From positions 1 through 24,296 of the forward strand of contig PIVW01000024.1 of the NCBI GenBank assembly GCA_003353825.1: 24,296 nucleotides of DNA. The letters are read 5' to 3'. The notes beneath the pieces are model-generated. The model was not told the DNA's origin and made no database searches. It worked only from the letters and a program-made list of their open reading frames with translations. Below, one piece after another: positions 23,627 to 24,296 of this stretch. A program made the translations under genes and the position numbers. The DNA is from Chloroflexota bacterium (lineage in GTDB: Bacteria; Chloroflexota; Anaerolineae; J102). How positions within the stretch are numbered: the first letter of the stretch is position 1; the number at the start of each line of letters is the position of its first letter.

Positions 23627-24184
23627 ATGTCCTCTCGCGAACGTCTGAGCAAACTCATAGGTCCACTTGTTCTTGTTTTTATCGGGCTGATCCTGTTGCT
23701 TTACAATTTCGACTTCATAACGGTCGGCATCTGGGATCTGGCGCTGACCATACTACCTCTGATCGCTATTGTGCTGGCGGTGAGTATGTTGTTGGGCGGG
23801 GGCAGCCTCTTCTTCCCCCTTACACTCATTGCATTATCTGCTGGATTTCTCTTGAGTGCCCTGGGATGGGTTGATTGGGATATGTGGGCTGTCATCGCTC
23901 AGTTCTGGCCTTTGCTGCTTATCGCTATTGGTGTCGATATATTGCTCGGCCCCCGTTTGGGCTATGTCAGCACTCACGAAGAATCACTAAATCAACCGTT
24001 GGAAGGCGCGATCTCGGCTGAAATCAAAATTGATGTGGGCGTGGGGAGATTTACGATGGACACCGCGACGTCGGCAGAATTGTTATACCTGGCTTCGGCA
24101 ACGCTAACACAAAGCGAGCACATCAAACACAACCCCAAACACCAGGGAAATCGGATTAAATCCAAGATCCAACTGGCTGGGTAG
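23627..24184 (+). CDS. LiaF-like protein with shortened toastrack domain
   Basis: The 185-residue protein repeats the LiaF membrane unit twice (residues 9-55: KLIGPLVLVFIGLILLLYNF; residues 62-108: WDMWAVIAQFWPLLLIAIGV). It then starts the same beta domain as its upstream neighbour: LNQPLEGAISAEIKIDVGVG aligns with IEQPLDGVTKAEINIVAGAG. The domain stops after about 65 residues where the neighbour has about 200, so it is probably truncated or frameshifted near 24120-24180. AAGGA lies eight bases before the ATG. It may be a decaying or regulatory short form. Coupled with the three upstream genes it forms the LiaF/PspC cluster. Confidence 0.78.
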   Translation: MSSRERLSKLIGPLVLVFIGLILLLYNFDFITVGIWDLALTILPLIAIVLAVSMLLGGGSLFFPLTLIALSAGFLLSALGWVDWDMWAVIAQFWPLLLIAIGVDILLGPRLGYVSTHEESLNQPLEGAISAEIKIDVGVGRFTMDTATSAELLYLASATLTQSEHIKHNPKHQGNRIKSKIQLAG

Positions 24185-24278
24185 CACCGCAGTTGAACTT
24201 GGAGTATGACGAAACTTGACGGAAACGGGTTCATGAGCAAACCTTTCTGAAAAACATCACATCATAAGAGAGGTCATC

Positions 24279-24296
24279 ATGAACCCGCAAGAGCAA
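24279..24296 (+). CDS. start of a gene cut by the right window edge
   Basis: ATG at 24279 is preceded by AGAGAGG (24267-24273) with five bases between, and opens MNPQEQ before the window ends. The ribosome binding site and position after the LiaF-like cluster suggest a real start. Nothing can be said about the product. The 94 bases before it (24185-24278) hold no other recognisable element. Confidence 0.5.

Overview
The window is a bacterial chromosome segment, most likely from Chloroflexota (Caldilineae/Anaerolineae-like). This is an inference from gene content: a ba3-type oxidase with a tiny subunit IIa, a LysW-pathway type M20 hydrolase (LysK), a PspC/LiaF-type membrane cluster, a Gram-positive-style GAAC-N4-GTTC LexA box, and scattered low-complexity intergenic repeats. 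No rRNA, tRNA, CRISPR array, transposase or phage structural gene was seen.

Layout. (1) 175-4441, minus strand: a surface-glycan block in the order AP-superfamily phosphohydrolase, GT2 glycosyltransferase, Wzx-like flippase. (2) 4681-6590, plus: two tandem EamA/DMT transporter paralogues that overlap by one base, ending at a strong hairpin. (3) 6681-10871, minus: an inositol-monophosphatase-family gene and a GT4 glycosyltransferase, then metG (methionyl-tRNA synthetase) with its own promoter and a leader of about 240 nt. (4) 11090-12184, plus: a stand-alone lysK-like peptidase with a terminator. (5) 12270-14612, minus: a ba3-type cytochrome c oxidase operon (subunits IIa, II, I); the 47-residue subunit IIa gene is easily missed. 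(6) 14882-16307, minus: a secreted BNR/Asp-box repeat protein gene broken by at least two apparent frameshifts, one in a run of eight G. (7) 16371-19149, plus: the most interesting region. A consensus promoter with an exact LexA-type operator at its start site drives a LexA/S24 repressor, followed by a membrane-domain-less FtsK/SpoIIIE ATPase, a small two-helix membrane protein and a DUF6504-like basic protein. It looks like a compact SOS-type cassette. (8) 19338-21191, plus: an SLC13/DASS permease with two RCK_C-like domains. (9) 21192-21582: a gene-free stretch with a REP-like element and a perfect hairpin. (10) 21583-24184, plus: four adjacent genes built from shuffled LiaF-type membrane repeats, PspC and toastrack-like modules (cell-envelope stress), followed by the first codons of another gene at the right edge.

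How the genes fit together. The glycan genes, oxidase operon and envelope-stress cluster are conventional housekeeping or envelope functions. The lexA-ftsK-membrane protein-DUF6504 set suggests a DNA-damage-controlled module that couples a DNA translocase to a small membrane partner. That link is an inference from adjacency and the operator, not shown by the sequence alone.
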